DNA of 23,643 nucleotides. It comes from Bacteroidales bacterium UBA3824. GTDB lineage: Bacteria; Bacteroidota; Bacteroidia; Bacteroidales; UBA3824. The notes below the pieces were generated by a model that was not told the origin of the DNA, searched no databases, and worked only from the letters and a program-made list of their open reading frames with translations. Shown here piece after piece: positions 23,461-23,643 of the stretch; within the stretch, counting starts at the first letter, position 1; each line of letters starts with the position of its first letter. The stretch is taken from the NCBI GenBank assembly GCA_002393195.1, contig DGIK01000052.1, positions 1-23,643 on the forward strand, read 5' to 3'. Position numbers and translations under genes: made by a program.

Positions 23461-23496
23461 GCAAAGATAATAAAAATGACCTTACATTTGCAAAAA
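23461..23496. repeat. 36-nt direct repeat, copy 2 (promoter of the rpn gene)
   Basis: Matches 22383-22418 with two differences, same orientation. Both copies place the -33 and -7 boxes identically with a 21-nt spacer. Confidence 0.8.
23462..23494 (-). promoter_or_regulatory. Promoter of the Rpn-family gene
   Basis: Read leftward: TTTG (23494-23491), 21 nt, TATCTTTG (23469-23462). Transcription would begin near 23455, about 27 nt before the ATG. Confidence 0.7.
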
Positions 23497-23550
23497 AATG
23501 ACAAAAAATAATTGACAGTCAGCGCATAAATTTGAGACACATCAACAAAC

Positions 23551-23585
23551 AAAAAAAGACGGCCGTGAAATTCATCACAGCCGTC
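23551..23585 (-). terminator. Terminator of the rRNA transcript
   Basis: Read leftward, GACGGCTGTGA (23585-23575), loop of 6 nt, TCACGGCCGTC (23568-23558), then seven T. The stem is 11 bp with one T-G pair. It lies about 10 nt after the end of the 5S gene. Confidence 0.9.
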
Positions 23586-23595
23586 CTTGAAAAAA

Positions 23596-23643
23596 TTGGC
23601 GATTACCTACTCTCCCACATTGCATCGCAGTACCATCGGCGCA
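23596..23643 (-). rRNA. rrf: 5S ribosomal RNA, 3' part only
   Basis: Read leftward, the last 48 bases contain GATGGTACTGCGATG and TGTGGGAGAGTAGGTAATCGCC, the conserved 3' half of bacterial 5S rRNA (helices IV/V and the 3' strand of helix I). The gene continues beyond the right edge of the window, where the 23S gene would be expected next. The exact 3' end is uncertain by a few bases. Confidence 0.9.

Overview
The window looks like a chromosomal segment from a member of the Bacteroidota, probably Bacteroidales-like. Five things point there: at least eight intergenic promoters fit the Bacteroidota form (TTG/TTTG, 19-21 nt, TAnnTTTG); Shine-Dalgarno sequences are weak; an LptB/DnaQ-type exonuclease pair, a long UvrD/RecB-like helicase-nuclease and an mreBCD cluster are present; an outer-membrane protein ends in Phe; and a 5S rRNA gene lies at the right edge. 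Genus cannot be read from the sequence.

Layout. (1) 1-1700 is AT-rich and accessory in character: a methylguanine-DNA methyltransferase, then a HipA-like kinase and a DUF3037 protein 4 nt apart. (2) 1764-4500 holds a small CBM48 protein with a basic, AT-hook-like N-terminus, lptB with an overlapping DEDDh exonuclease gene, and a small membrane protein ended by a strong terminator. (3) 4510-10282 is one probable operon: two tandem phasin-like helical proteins, a UbiB/AarF-family protein that has lost the catalytic residues of the family, and an AddA/RecB-like helicase-nuclease. A 65-nt near-perfect palindrome follows. (4) 10381-12411 is an AT-richer accessory island with a HigB/HigA-type toxin-antitoxin pair, a GtrA-family membrane protein on the opposite strand, and a PIN-toxin pair whose upstream partner I cannot assign to a family. 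(5) 12430-14055 is hisS with its own promoter. (6) 14099-21974 is a rightward operon: mreB, mreC, mreD, a CNNM/CorC-type protein, birA, and a 1093-residue secreted protein combining a degenerate peptidase-MA-like domain, a TolB-like propeller and an Omp85-like barrel. (7) 21987-23643 is leftward: a YraN/UPF0102 gene, a remnant of an Rpn-like gene, an intact Rpn/PDDEXK gene and the 3' end of a 5S rRNA gene with its terminator. The two protein genes here are preceded by a nearly identical 36-nt promoter.

How it fits together. The mre operon couples cytoskeleton-guided wall growth to envelope functions, but the usual penicillin-binding protein 2 and rodA genes do not follow mreD. The phasin-like/UbiB-like pair suggests a membrane or lipid-linked function that no longer needs a canonical ATPase. 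The best candidates for under-described systems are the HipA-like kinase/DUF3037 pair, the phasin-UbiB pseudokinase operon, the PIN toxin with its unassigned partner, and the three-domain outer-membrane protein. No gap between genes exceeds 300 bases, and no tRNA, CRISPR array or complete insertion sequence was seen.
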